A stretch of DNA of 64,000 bases from Anoplolepis gracilipes (GCF_047496725.1 NC_132981.1:6352001-6416000); one strand, 5' to 3'; positions 48,250 through 60,360 are shown, counted from the first letter of the stretch. The notes: a model not told the origin generated them from the letters alone. Numbers and translations are program-made.

Positions 48250-49750
48250 AAAACTCTGTTGCGTGTGTGAAGATAATAAAGATCTTATTGTTACATTAAC
48301 GAAACTTATATCGTTCGCACTGTGTAGCGGCAAAATTTCTTAATCACTCTTTCCTAGTTACAAATTAAAAAGTAAATCTTCTTTTTTATATATATTTTGT
48401 TTATTACGTTAATAATATAAATTTAATAAATAAAAAATATATATATAAAACATACAAAATATGTGAAAAAAATTTATTTTATTTTACCGTTAGAAAGAAT
48501 CTGTTAAAATAAAGCAAGCACGCATACATATTATCTATGTTTCGTTATTATGTCTCGAAATAATTGAATAGATATTCAATGCTATATGTTATACACGATT
48601 AATATTCAAATTAGATTTATTTTATTATTAAAATTGAAACCAGCATGATGATATGCATGAATGTTGAGAGATCTCCATTTTACCATCATAAGAAACATTC
48701 TTTTGTCGCCTCCGCTGAAATACCAGTAGATAATTTGCTCTTTTCAACTTTCCCTGACACATATAATACTAGACATTACGCGTCCTCATTGCAATCGCGT
48801 GATCTATTCATACAAGTTGCGTGATCTCCTATGGAACAAAATATTATCGTCCTGTGAATCTGCTATAATTAACAAATAAACGTATGCAGAGAATATACTT
48901 AATGATCATGTCGATATGTCAGTTTAAAAATGTATGTAAATCTAGTCCTATGTATAACGAATTTCATAGAGAAGTAATAATCACGGATAAAATAACATTA
49001 CATGTCGGTATATATTTACGCCATACATTACATTTAATTTGTAATGTCAACGAGCGTGAATCTTATTATGTATGCAATGTATACATTATAATTAATAATT
49101 ATTTATTCATTAATTTACTTTGCTAATTAGAAGTCTGTTAATAGGTCAATGCCTCTTCTGTAAACAGTAAGTGAGTTTAATGAGTAAATATTTTATCAAT
49201 AAAGAAAATTATGCAAATTAATCAAATATGATGCAACAATTTTTATAGAAACATCTTTGTAACCTAACCGAGACAAAAATAATGTCTATAATTCCAATAT
49301 CGAATGTCAAAGCGATGAGAGTTGAATCGAGTAAAAGTGAATCTAACGATCGGACTTTTTCATCGAAATGTCGTCCAGTATCGCGACATAATAAATCAAT
49401 ATGCCGATAATTCATAGGAGCGGCAAATTGCGGTCAAACGAATTTTTACCGTCCATATCGAGAGAAAGTTATTGCGCTCGCCATACTTGAAAGCCTAATG
49501 GAAAACGACCGTCTGTTCTCGCGGTTACATCGAGAATGGGAGGGAAAGAGAATTCTGGTTATTTCCCTCCTGCGCGCGTTTCGCACCCTGAAGTTACCTT
49601 CTCTTGGGAAACGTAACGAGTCCGGAGCCTTTTTTTACCGGTCCGTTGGATCCGCGTAGGGTAGATATATGTAGCACAGCGCTCGACAGGGCAAATTGCT
49701 TTCGAAACGGAAGACTGCCCCGGGGTAAAAGAGAGTTTTAAGGGAAAATG
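48250..49750. other. No resolved gene
   Basis: An ORF-poor patch at 48650-48850 may be regulatory. A GC-rich island at 49400-49780 has a minus-strand frame (49559-49843, about 94 codons with a non-ATG start) and a modest donor AAG|GTAACT near 49598. Nothing is firm. Confidence 0.4.
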
Positions 49751-49780
49751 ATTCGCGTTGTCGCTCGGCCGTGAAGAAAC

Positions 49781-50100
<320 letters not shown>

Positions 50101-50680
50101 CTTTTTGACTTTCGCCATATCTCACTTTCTCTCTAGCCTTTCGATTACGAGTACGCGCAAGCGCTCCTCATATTCGAAGTTCCCCTTTCCAACGGAGTCG
50201 ACAGTTATACTCTTGAAACCATTCATCACCGAAATGCATTTAAACAAAAAAGACAGCGACAGACGGCAGCTTGATGAGACGCTAGATAGCGTCACGTTGC
50301 TTGATATTGGATAAACGATATGTGCCTTGTTACGAACGCGATTTATGAATTCATTGTAGGTATGCAGATTGATACGATAACACATTCCGTATATACCTCG
50401 TTTTCAAAGAATAAATTATTTTCAGTGAATAAATCAACTTGCAATTCTGTCGTCCTTTAATTTCCGTTTTAATCTACAATTAATTAAATTATTTTGAAAA
50501 CGCATTCTCAGCTAAGACAGTACAATAAAAATTTATTTGTCTTTCCTGCTCGGTATTTAAACATGCATCGGATATATTTCTAATCATACGTAAATTGCAC
50601 AGAGCTTGTAACAGATTTTGGATTGTCACCGTGGGCGCTAAAAACTCTGTTTTTATTTGCGTAGCATACCTTAAATTAAA

Positions 50681-50938
50681 ATGTGCCATGTAGCAGAACG
50701 AGTCTCTTTCGTGTGCAACGTGTCTCTCGTTTATCGGATATTTCGACTATCTGCTCGGTGCAGATTGCAATTTTCACGTCGCGTGGTACTGTGCATATGC
50801 ATAAACAGACGAATGCATATACAAAACGTTTTTTTTTCCTCTTTTCTCAAAATGAAACCATTCGCAAGTACGTGGACAAACTCTTTGTACGAGGCGCTTC
50901 GCGCTCTCCAAAGCGTTGTAATAAAACAAGGTAAATGA
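50681..50938 (+). CDS. Hypothetical 85-codon ORF ending at a donor
   Basis: ATGTGCCAT opens 85 codons. The first 45 residues are Cys/Arg/Val-rich; after a Phe/Ser run from a T-rich stretch comes a helix-like segment, WTNSLYEALRALQSVVIKQ. CAAG|GTAAAT, a good donor, lies one codon before the stop, so the frame may continue by splicing. A minus-strand frame overlaps. No family is recognised. Confidence 0.25.
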   Translation: MCHVAERVSFVCNVSLVYRIFRLSARCRLQFSRRVVLCICINRRMHIQNVFFSSFLKMKPFASTWTNSLYEALRALQSVVIKQGK

Positions 50939-51129
50939 TCACTGATAACGAGCGAAAAACGCGACGCTCTCGTGCGCTTCGTTTCCCGTATTTCTTGCAA
51001 TACGCGGCGAAAGTACTGTCGAAAATCGATTAATCCGAACGTATTTCGCGTGATTAATGACGGAAGGTGATATTCGTCGGAATGAATTGTGATTCCCCGC
51101 GGAGTAAGTAACGTGAAATATCATGTGTC

Positions 51130-53850
51130 AATTAACACGTCTCACGTGACCATCAGATTATGATGAAGTAGAACATAGTATGAAGTAGAAATTTCCTTCC
51201 TTCTCACGCGAAATGTGTGTAAAATGTTGAAAGTAATTTTTAACACAAGTTAAAAAAAGAAACACCAACGCTATAAAACATACCACTCATACTGACCCGA
51301 TTTCATGTTGGTTTGCCACATGTGTGTTTGCTGTTAAACGTGTCATACATTTGCGGTAATGGACGCTCATGACATATCAACATTTTTGAAGCTCGTATTT
51401 TGAGTGCGTATTACCGAGTTACATTTTATTGCCGAGTAAAATTCTGCGTACGACATTGTCCCGTCGTTTCCTGGATATTTCAACACCCGCTCGAAGTGTT
51501 ACATTTTTTACTATGTGAAAAAATTATTAATGTGCGTAAACACACAAATGCGCGAGAAAGGCAATTTTTATTGTTAAATATTCGCATAATTAACATATCA
51601 CCGTTTCTTTACCCACATCAAAACGATAAAACAAGAGCTGCTAAGAAAATAAACGCTGCATCGCCGTTGTAAATATGATAATTTAAGAAAACCGATATAT
51701 ACACATTCTTTAACTAACAATAAGTCTCTCGTATCAAGCATTCGACGTATATAACCCTAAATAAAAGCTTAGTGAAAGCATTGTGATAAGTTCAACTATA
51801 CTCGACATGTTGTAAAGTACAGTTCAAAGCTGTTGCCACTTTGCAAACTATTTGATTTCATTATAAACTCTTTGGACTAATTTCCGAGTGTTTCTAAAAT
51901 TGGATGAATTACGTTAACGAAGGAGAAATGATATTTAACATAATTCAAACGCTCTGATTTAGCTCGTAATGTAAATTTCATTTAGTTTGGTTGATGTTTA
52001 TTTTACTTATCTTTCGTAAATTGTGTGATTGAATGCCTGTTTGAAATGTCACATAAATGTTAGTCCTCTCAATTTAATGAGATACTTTTGTCATTTTAAT
52101 AGCTGCGAAGTATTTCTATAAAAACATATACGCGAATGTTATTTAATACTCGAAGCACGAACAATTCAATATGAATCCTATCCTCATTAAAACAAATAGA
52201 TATAAAATATTCTATAAATAAACAACAATCAAAAAGTAAAAAAAACAGGAAAAAATCAATTTGTATACAATAAAAACTTAACAAGATATTTATAAAATTT
52301 AACATATATTTTAACGTGGGTATTTGCTTCGACTAATGAAAGTATTTCCACAAACATGAATATAATATCATCATGTATTATAACAGAAATCCATACATTT
52401 TATAAATGTATTGTGCTATCGAATAAAAATAATAAAATATAAATAAAATTGTTTGTGCATTCTATACGGTATGCAATTATAAAAATGCTATTAGTGATAG
52501 CGGTAAAACTATACACTTGTATACGATGACATAAATCGTTAGCACAATATGATTTTTTCTTAAAATTCTATATTTTCAATACATCATTAAATATATCGAT
52601 AATCATCGAATATTCTCAATATACATATAACACATATCGTAAAAAGTAATGTCTACGACATAGCGTAATAATGTTAAAAAAATAGAAGCAAAAATTAAAA
52701 AGGAAGTAAATACATAATCTGTAAGATATTCTCATTTATTTAATCATTTATTTGCCTTATTAAAATGTATTTATATACCAAATTTATGTACCTACGTAAT
52801 TTAAATATAATCTGAATACATTGTTTTTAATTCCGAGAAAAAATAACACACAGCGCTACTGATTAAATTAGCGCGTTACTTTTCATTTTCTTCCGGCAAT
52901 AAATTAACAAACAAAAATGGATTCAGCACAATACAAGATAGAAAATTTTATGTCTGCAAGGTGATTTTGAAAACAATAAAGCAAAACGAGGAAATACCCA
53001 ACTATATTAAATTGTTAACAACATATTCTGAGATTGCATCGTTGACATATCTACGCCCTACAGTTGCTGTCGCCAGAATATTTCGCTACTAAATTTTTTT
53101 ACTACAGTTACGAATTCCATTTGTTCCTGTGCAAAAATATGACGACCGCTTTTTTTACTGTCTATTTTTTTTCAGTCCCGTTATACTCACTGTCGCGAGG
53201 GAATACAGTCGGGAATATTGTACATATACGTAGAAAACTACTATTCATGTATATATGGACGACTCATGTAAACATTTAGAGCCAGCATTGGTGTTACTAC
53301 AGCAGCTTGCAATATGCACTAGGAGCGACAGACGGTATCGATTATTTTTTAAAATAACGTGTGTCCAAATGAGTTCCGACAGTACGAAAATAATACAATG
53401 CACAACGAAAGATGACAGAGCTTCCGTGTTTCCTGCGCACAAAAAGAATAAAAATCTACCTTATTATAAATTCCACACAATAATCGTTACAACATCGATA
53501 AAAAAATTCTATACATATATTAGAATGATTTTAAAATCATAAAATTTTTTTTCAAGCAGTCTTCTGCAATTATTTTTTTTTTTTTTTTTTGTGTAACAAC
53601 AAAAATATCAAAATATCTATAATTTTCATAAACAATAAAAATATTTATAATTAAAAATATTTAAATAGATAATAAGACATTTTAATTTTTGTAAATCCTC
53701 TTTACTTCAGTAAAGTTTTTAATTTAAAAAAAGTTTAGTTAAAAATCAAAGCATGCATCAAATATTAAAAATTAAGAAATTATAAATAAATATATCGATA
53801 CATTATTCTCGTCACACATTATTTTAGAATCGTGCTGTATATATTTTTCA
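51130..53850. other. AT-rich stretch, no supported gene
   Basis: A strong acceptor-like CTGTCTATTTTTTTTCAG ends at 53175 with open frames of about 31-34 codons after it, but no partner donor. A poly-T run is at about 53572-53590 in the next intergenic part. Nothing else seen. Confidence 0.45.
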
Positions 53851-53869
53851 TCTTGATGAGCAAGTCTCA

Positions 53870-54754
53870 ATGGCGGCAGCAACGTCAATACGACGTTTAA
53901 ATTTTATCGATGAAGAGGATGAGAACAGGTAAAAGTCAGTGCGTGAACGACGCCGATAAAGTGGTTCGATAAAAACGCATCAGAAAGATTTGGCCTGAAA
54001 GTGAACGGAGAAGAGTGCGGAAAACATCTTTCTTTTGTGTAAGATGGAAGATTAACGTTGACTCAAATAAAGCAGAATAGACGGAAGGTGCAGCCCTCGC
54101 GCTGAGGGTACAACGTAGCGGTATTTCGCGCAGAACGATACCGTCTACGCCGCAAGATATAAAAGCAACTAGCGACTAAAGCTCCAATTTCAATGGCTTC
54201 GATCGCGATTATTCACAGCGATTTCTCTCTGCGCGTAGCGTTTACTTTAAATTAAAATGGCTCCTATATAAACGCAAACGTTTGTACGTTGTTGGGAGCT
54301 GATTGCATGTAATGCTGACAATGAGTGATATTTCGCGTAATATTTGGTAAGATATAACATCTGTATTCTCGGTTTCGCGGATAAAAAATAAAATAATAAA
54401 AGATAAATTATAATAAAATTTTAAGTTTTCCTTTTTTAAGCTCGACATATATTTTTTTTTTTTTTTTTATTACTATAATGTGTTTGTAAAAATTTCTTGC
54501 ATTCTGTATGTCAAAATATTCAACACGTATTTTTTTAAAGGTACTTTATGCTGACGTACAAACGAGCAAAATCACGGTTACCGCATTTTTGAATGCGAGA
54601 ACTGTGACATGGATGCATAAGAACGGCGCGTACGTAAATTCACAGACCGCTTACTTTCAGAGAACTTTCTGCCACGACGTTGACGGATGCTCGGCGATGG
54701 AGAAGAACGCAAGCAGAAGAAGAAGACGTGCTAGAGAGGTTGGGATTTCGGTGA
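53870..54754 (+). CDS. Two-exon small gene, predicted 50 residues
   Basis: The start lies in GTCTCAATGGCGGCAGC, a good context with a YY1/Pho-type core. Exon 1 (53870-53928) encodes 19 codons, MAAATSIRRLNFIDEEDEN, and ends at AACAG|GTAAAAGT, a strong donor. The intron (53929-54660, 732 bases) ends ACCGCTTACTTTCAG. Exon 2 (from 54661) continues in phase for 30 codons to TGA at 54752-54754 and encodes a helix-like charged segment, DARRWRRTQAEEEDVLERLG. Intron retention would stop one codon after the donor. AATAAA lies at 54852. Charge pattern and codon phase make this the most protein-like spliced frame in the window. It may be a small intracellular protein; no family is recognised. A donor-like TTTCG|GTGAAT at the stop leaves open a further exon. 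Confidence 0.45.
54158..54165 (+). promoter_or_regulatory. TATAAAAG in GC-rich context
   Basis: A TATA-box match in CGCAAGATATAAAAGC, inside the intron of the 53870 gene. A 20-codon frame starting ATGGCTTCG follows at about 54192. It could be an internal promoter or chance. Confidence 0.2.
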
Positions 54755-54819
54755 ATCTTTCGCCGAGAGAAATCGGGTTTCGAGTGGAAGCGAGTAATAG
54801 AACGGCGAGAAGATCGTAA
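54508..54819 (+). CDS. Alternative open frame over the 54.6-54.8 kb exon
   Basis: A second plus-strand frame is open for 103 codons (non-ATG or ATG-less start region) across the same sequence as exon 2 of the 53870 gene. It includes an RRRRRAR stretch. The spliced frame is preferred because it is in phase with an ATG exon. Confidence 0.15.
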   Translation: MSKYSTRIFLKVLYADVQTSKITVTAFLNARTVTWMHKNGAYVNSQTAYFQRTFCHDVDGCSAMEKNASRRRRRAREVGISVNLSPREIGFRVEASNRTARRS

Positions 54820-54851
54820 GACCGACTCCGTTGGTGAGACGGAGAGGGAAA

Positions 54852-54857
54852 AATAAA
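54852..54857 (+). terminator. Polyadenylation signal AATAAA
   Basis: AATAAA 98 bases after the proposed stop of the 53870 gene. Confidence 0.35.
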
Positions 54858-55106
54858 AAAAAGAGAGAGACAAGGGATTTTATATTCACTTTAAAAGCGG
54901 ATGGGAATAATGTGCATGAACTAGTCGCTATTTGACGTCAAGAAAAGAAAAAAAAAAACTACTTGCAATTTCATGGCGATTTGCTACATTTTAAGTTAGT
55001 AGTGATTCTAATGATCGTCGTTCTCGTCCGATTTGTTTGGCCCCTTCGTGGAATGTGAAGAAATGAGGTTCGCTGTAAGCTCTTCGCGCAATCAGGATCT
55101 TACCTC

Positions 55107-55132
55107 GAGAGAGTCTCCCTTGAGAGAGACTC
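55107..55132. other. Short hairpin and minus-strand donor
   Basis: GAGAGTCTC and GAGACTCTC form a nine-base hairpin. Directly beside it the minus strand reads CTCGAG|GTAAGATC, a strong donor, with no open exon upstream of it. Confidence 0.4.
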
Positions 55133-55334
55133 TCAAGATTCAAGTCCAGGAAAAAACTGCTAATTGTAAGACTCCTTATGAGAGTGCATAAACAGAGTAG
55201 ATTTCCCTAATTGGGTAATTTTAACTCGAAACAGCTTACGAAATTGCACGGTCATTCATGAGATATAAGAAATCTGAATCGCCTCTCTCACGTTTTCTGT
55301 ATTCTATTCACGTAACGATTTTAGAACGGCTTCT

Positions 55335-55676
55335 TTACGAAAATGTGCATTCAACGAAAACACTCTTTCTATTTTTGATGTATCTCAAAATCCAAAAAAA
55401 AAAAAAAAATACAAATGATAGTTTATAAACCGAGATGAAAAAATATTCAAGCATGCAATATAGATAAACATGATGGATCAGCGTAAAGCTATTACGAACG
55501 ATAAGGAAGAAAGAAAGAGGAAAATAAACTTCGTTCATAATTTCATGCAGGTTTGTTCCGCCGTTCGTGATTTTAATGAATGCTATCCGTTTGCTATTCT
55601 TCTCTTTCTTCCTTACTATGAAGTACGTCGTACCTATGGAAGTGAGGCAGAAATAAACGCGGTTTAAGATCCTCAT
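55335..55676 (-). CDS. Hypothetical 113-residue hydrophobic ORF, antisense
   Basis: ATGAGGATC at 55676 opens 113 codons, long for this AT-rich setting. It contains two Phe/Leu/Ile-rich stretches that could be membrane segments, one of them encoded by the poly-A run at 55396-55409. It is antisense to the 55470 ORF. No family is recognised. Confidence 0.15.
   Translation of the reverse strand: MRILNRVYFCLTSIGTTYFIVRKKEKNSKRIAFIKITNGGTNLHEIMNEVYFPLSFFLIVRNSFTLIHHVYLYCMLEYFFISVYKLSFVFFFFFWILRYIKNRKSVFVECTFS
55470..55667 (+). CDS. Hypothetical 65-residue ORF
   Basis: ATGATGGAT, preceded by AGATAAAC, opens 65 codons. It has a basic, helix-like start (TNDKEERKRKINFVHNFM) and a hydrophobic segment (YPFAILLFLPYY at about residues 39-50). 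The minus strand is also open over the whole stretch (55335-55676, 113 codons from a true ATG, hydrophobic, running through a poly-A tract). Only one is likely real. The plus frame avoids the homopolymer. Confidence 0.25.
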   Translation: MMDQRKAITNDKEERKRKINFVHNFMQVCSAVRDFNECYPFAILLFLPYYEVRRTYGSEAEINAV

Positions 55677-55679
55677 CGA

Positions 55680-56840
55680 CTCAAGCTCTTATCTTAAAAA
55701 GACTCTTCAGACAATTTTAAAGCTCGTTTAACGTAAGAAAATTCTTTGTAGAATCAATCATCAACGCGAAAAACTAATATCTGGATCGAAATGAAATGTC
55801 TCAAAGTTTAAATAAAAAATACAGTCGCATAGATATTAAATCTTCAGTATCACGAAATTCATCGAAACGATTAAAAACAATCTCAATTCTTTATTTTATA
55901 AATTCTTTTCACCGATAAATGGCAACTAGATTTAATTTGGCTCAACCGTGATTTTTACACGCGAAGAAAACATCCGACGATACATTAATCTCGTAAATCG
56001 TAAATCGACGACGATACATGGATACTGCTAGAAGAATGATGGATATTGTAAGACTTTGAGTCACGCGATTTCTGACTTTCAATTCGATAAATAATAATAA
56101 GAGAGTCGTAATTAAAGGATACCGTGTCATTTTACAATTGACCCCGATGCGTAATGTACAATGTCGTTTATGACAAAAGGACATATTTATCATGGGAAAA
56201 ATAAAAGAGATCTCGTCTCAACGTTGGCGATGACAGATGCATGAGAAACCTAAAGCTCGTTGACGGTTAACGACGGAGGACGTAAACAAACGATCGGCAA
56301 CGCTCTTTGCTAGTATATCAGAAGGCGATTTCGACCGCGTAGAGAGTGACACGTGCTTTTAATGCCACCCACGGTGGCGGTGAATGTCTGACTTACTGAA
56401 TCGAAAATGCCAGTACGGAAGATGAATGGAAACGCTAGTGACACAGCGATATGATAATTAAACTGTTCATTCAGTTATTGAAAATTAATTAATCTCTAGA
56501 AGATTGTATCTATATAATTGAGCTGTGCGCTTTTTATAAAATATACAACGCCAACAATTCTTTTATTTATAGTCAACGAAATGAATTATTAACTTGCTAC
56601 ATATTTCATATTGGGTATGTTTTTGTGTTAATTATATAATTGTGTTAACTATAGTGTTTTAAAATTCTGTCTGAAATTTTTTGAAATAAGTTTATTATTT
56701 TTGTTACGCGCGACACGCAAAGAAATGATAAAATTTTATCAAAAATTAGAAAGCTGATTTTTTTCAAGAAAAATAAAGTAACAAATTAGCAAAAGAGCGT
56801 TCAAAGTTCTTCACACATTTCATTCGATTATTAAATTAAA
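55680..56840. other. No supported gene
   Basis: An AT-rich stretch with one moderately GC-rich patch at about 56210-56450 that lacks a long frame. Nothing else seen. Confidence 0.5.
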
Positions 56841-57029
56841 ATGATTGTATCAACTTAATGGGTCTAATAAAAATAATTCTCAACAACACATATATCACTA
56901 TACATATGTCACCGCCATCCGACGTCAACGTTATAACTACTATTTTTTACTTCCTCCCCTCTTACTCGACACCTTCTTTCTCTTTTGTTGTCTTTTTTTG
57001 TCTCATATCACCGAGCACAATTCTAGGCG

Positions 57030-57183
57030 CGCTGTGCGAGGGTGGAGAAAAATAAAAAGTAAAGTAGCGGAAAGAGTAGGGTGGAGAAAAATCACGCGTG
57101 AGAATGAGATAGATTTCAACAAAGAGGAACAAGAAGAGAAGAGGGGTGGGAAAAGACGAAGAAAACTCACGTTCTCTTTATAG
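57030..57183 (+). CDS. Possible Lys/Arg/Glu-rich terminal exon
   Basis: A pyrimidine-rich block (about 56950-57010) leads to CACAATTCTAG at 57029. The frame after it is open for about 51 codons to TAG and encodes a highly charged segment in which GWRKI occurs twice. The whole block is purine-rich, so composition alone could keep it open. The antisense frame (57003-57401) is also open. Confidence 0.18.
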
Positions 57184-57466
57184 TACGTTAACACGTCTCT
57201 CTTGTATCTCGTATCGAGCAAGCTTTGCGGAAGGCATGCACACATGCACATTATAATTGTAAATAATTGTAAATAATTAATTAATTGTAATTGTAAATAA
57301 AGAACGTCCAAGAACCTGTGAACGAATTGTTTCTTAAATGTAAAATATCGCACATGTGTATTTTCTCTAGAAATTTGCCAAATATACTCAAATAGAATCA
57401 ATATTAGAAATCAACATTGTTGGCATCTTTCATTCAATAAAGAAAACAAAAGAGAGACAAACATCG

Positions 57467-57709
57467 ATGTCGCAAAATATTAATGTTTTTGAAGAGAGCG
57501 TCGACATTTGCATTTCATTTATTGACAGTATGAGAAATAATCTTCAATACTTTGAAAGATTCTTACGCGCTCTTTCTTGTAAAAGTCAAGAAGTATTTAT
57601 ATTTGATACAGTCGGAAGGAAAGTATTGATCGATATGTCTCATCGCAAAGTGTTATTTATTTTCTGCGATAAACGTAAATATAGCTGTTATTTAATATGC
57701 AATGAATGA
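57467..57709 (+). CDS. Hypothetical 80-residue ORF, sole open frame
   Basis: ATGTCGCAA opens 80 codons in AT-rich DNA with no competing long frame. Composition is balanced: an acidic amphipathic start (NVFEESVDICISFIDSM), then basic and aromatic segments (VGRKVLIDMSHRKVLFIFC) with five Cys. No signal peptide is apparent. No splice sites are needed. No promoter, AATAAA or family was recognised, so it could be a small gene or a fragment of older coding sequence. Confidence 0.33.
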   Translation: MSQNINVFEESVDICISFIDSMRNNLQYFERFLRALSCKSQEVFIFDTVGRKVLIDMSHRKVLFIFCDKRKYSCYLICNE

Positions 57710-57719
57710 GTACGCAATT

Positions 57720-58440
57720 ATACAAGACAACCGACAGAGATATCCACAAACTACGCCCTGCGGTGTCATGAGCACATTCCGCGAAATGCATGGTATTGCT
57801 TTATAGCGAGCGATGATTAATTAAATACTTCGAGATTCGACCGCGAAACACGTGGAATTCTACCGCCTAATACGAAACGTGGTCTGAGCGAGAAAATACA
57901 AGACGGTGGCGTTACGAAGACGGATGATTAGATGTATACACATTTATATGCGCGTGGAGTTGCGCGTTTATTTTATCGAGGAAAAGCACGCGCAGAGGGA
58001 ATGGGAATTATGTAATAATACAACCAAGATCTATATTAAGATAGTGTGAAATAATTAAACAGCATCACGATAAAGCGGCATTGACGCTGATTGATAGAGC
58101 GACAAATGGCGTTCTTGAAACAGCGCGTAAACAAGTGCAATAGAATAAAACTTTCTTTCACATTAATATTCTTTAACACACTCGTGTTCCATTATTTACT
58201 TTATAATGAATCGTGCTACTGTTTCGATATACTCGAGACTTATTCTACGATAACGCGTTCCGAATCCTACTTATCATCGCCAAGCGAGACTGACTCTGAT
58301 CGAACCTAATGCACAGTAACGTGCACGAAGTCGCGACATCGAAGACGCGTCTTCGTAGACGGGTAATCTTCATCTAACCGACGTGCACGCTTTCCTGCAC
58401 ACACGCGGAGGCATTGTTTAAGGCACGGTGACACGCGACA
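57720..58440. other. GC-richer stretch, no resolved gene
   Basis: A plus-strand frame at 58091-58309 (72 codons) is open but unsupported. The rest has no long frame. Confidence 0.4.
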
Positions 58441-58575
58441 CGACAGCCACGACCGCGGGCAGGATGAGGGCTGACAGCGGAGCGGTTACCTTCCGGAGCA
58501 TTTAAATGGCGTCTTGTCGGTGGTCCCGCATAATGCATTGCTTAAGCCGGTAGGTTGCTCGAGCTGTGGCGGACA

Positions 58576-58872
58576 ATGAATCTCAGGATACAAAGTGCCC
58601 TTGCATTTCCACCGCTAAAGGCTCTCCCCCTCACTCTCTACCCCGCCCACATTCCCGCTCGTGGTGCTCACCACCCTTCCGTCGTTCCCTCGCATCCACC
58701 TCTCGTCGCCATGTATAACTGGAGACGACAATTCGCGCTCGTCGACGAGATGCAATCCCTCCTCCACCTACCCTGGAATAGTTACCGCGAAACAAACGAG
58801 AACATGAATTGCTGGAAATGTCTGTCGCTTGATCAGCGCGGCAATGAGAGCGTATATGTATGTACCAAGTAA
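58576..58872 (+). CDS. Hypothetical 98-residue ORF
   Basis: ATG in GCGGACAATGAAT, a good context, opens 98 codons. Residues 8-48 are Pro/Ala/His-rich and hydrophobic. The C-terminal half is polar, with WRRQFALVDEMQSLLHLPW and a CWKC pair at residues 79-82. The island is pyrimidine-rich, and a minus-strand Arg-rich frame (58631-58921) overlaps. No splice pair or family is recognised. Confidence 0.27.
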   Translation: MNLRIQSALAFPPLKALPLTLYPAHIPARGAHHPSVVPSHPPLVAMYNWRRQFALVDEMQSLLHLPWNSYRETNENMNCWKCLSLDQRGNESVYVCTK

Positions 58873-59140
58873 TAATTTCCACGTATTTGAGCAGTTGTAA
58901 TACATTGATCCCGCGTCTCAATAATAAGAATAGAAAAGCGATAAATTCCTATTGAGCCAATATGAATATTACACGACAAAATATAATACAAATGTATAAA
59001 TAATGCGCAACAAAAATATATATAAAATATTAAAATTAAAAAATTGAACAGAGTTTAATTTTTAAGTTTAAAATTAAATTAGTACATTAACATTATGTGT
59101 CAGTATTAGAATAAACGTTAATACATTTAATTCGAACTTT

Positions 59141-59347
59141 ATGTTTGATATGGAGAATATTAATTATACATTGCCGAGTTCTGAAATATTCAGATTCACG
59201 TATCTCGCAGTCGAGAACGGTCGATTTAACCGTCGTCAGCTCAAGAAAGAGATACGGCATAAAATACTGCCATTATCTTCGCGGCTGAAACCACGGCCGT
59301 TGAATGGTCTTGTTAAAATGTACCTCGCGAAGAAAACGCTCTTCTAA
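59141..59347 (+). CDS. Hypothetical 68-residue ORF
   Basis: ATGTTTGATATG opens 68 codons: an acidic start, then a basic helix-like C-terminal part (RRQLKKEIRHKILPLSSRLK). The start context is weak. It lies about 230 bases before the proposed 59573 gene and could be part of its leader. Confidence 0.22.
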   Translation: MFDMENINYTLPSSEIFRFTYLAVENGRFNRRQLKKEIRHKILPLSSRLKPRPLNGLVKMYLAKKTLF

Positions 59348-59572
59348 CTCAACTGGCGGACGATTCAGCAAAGCATAGAGACTTTCGAAACGAATCTTCA
59401 GGAATCGTGGTGGAAATGAATGCGCGTGCAAAACTTCGATAGTACAAGATAAAAAATTAAGATCCTACTCTTCCCTCTGGGAAAAGTGCTAAAAATAATC
59501 TCCGTTAAACTAATAGCGTCCTCATTATAAAAAATAAAATTCAGATATGGCGACAGAAATTGCGGGCATAAG

Positions 59573-60360
59573 ATGGCGAAAAGAAGGTGTCGCTTCGCGA
59601 CGACAGGAAAGAACCAGGTGCATTGGTATCTCGAAGCGAACTCTTAATTACGTTATCTCGGTTCGGCGCGTCTCCATTTTCCCGGCTATATCGCGAATCC
59701 TCAGTTGATTTTGGCCGACTGCCAGAAATCGTCACTGCCAGAAATTGTAACGTCGGAAAGAGACGCTTCGAAAGATTGGAATTGTACAAGTTGGCAGACT
59801 CGTGAAAAAGGATTTTAATTAAACCGACTGCGCTAAGGGCTATTTGTAGTTTATACTTTCACGTAAAGAAACAACAAGACAATATCAAAGATAGTGGAAG
59901 AAGCCATTTCTCTCGTCTTATTAAGGCAACTCTAACGTATTAATGTATTTAAGCTCGCGCGGAAATAGTTGAAAATTAGTTTAATGATAATGGGCCACTT
60001 TCTTGGCTGACATGCGGTTTCCAAAAAAAGAAATTTTTTTTTTAGATAAAATAACGCAAAATTTCTGACTCTTTCTTTTTTTCTTTGATAAATTTAGTTA
60101 AGTTTAAATAGATCTAGAATAAAGTTAAAATTTCCATCCATTATCTATTCTAATCAGTATAAAAAAGTAAAAGATACGTAAAAATGTTGCATTATATTTG
60201 TGAGCATAAAATGAATTTTTATTTTTGAATTTTAATTTTCGTTTTACAGCAAGTTGTATATAGAAACCAATTTGCCGGAAGAAGCGACGGAGCGGTGTAT
60301 AATGTGATGTCGGATCTGCCAGACGTATCTCACGAAGCAAGGATGCTCATAGATAGATAG
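59573..60360 (+). CDS. Two-exon small gene, predicted 51 residues
   Basis: Exon 1 (59573-59617) starts ATGGCGAAAAG within ATAAGATGGCGA, similar to the YY1/TISU core, and encodes MAKRRCRFATTGKNQ, ending exactly in phase at AACCAG|GTGCAT. The intron (59618-60249, 632 bases) ends with a long AT/T-rich tract and TTCGTTTTACAG, a very strong acceptor. Exon 2 (60250-60360) is open in phase 0 for 36 codons to TAG: QVVYRNQFAGRSDGAVYN, then DLPDVSHEARMLIDR. AATAAA follows at 60585-60590. The donor is the weakest element (+5 is not G). An overlapping frame starts at another ATGGCGACA (59546). No family is recognised. Confidence 0.35.

Noticed and set aside
58295..58315. GGTTCGATC on the minus strand, like a tRNA B box
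   Set aside because: No A box or cloverleaf could be built around it.
58414..58432. AAGGCAC as in the miR-124 seed
   Set aside because: The following bases differ from mature miR-124 and the flanks do not fold into the expected hairpin.
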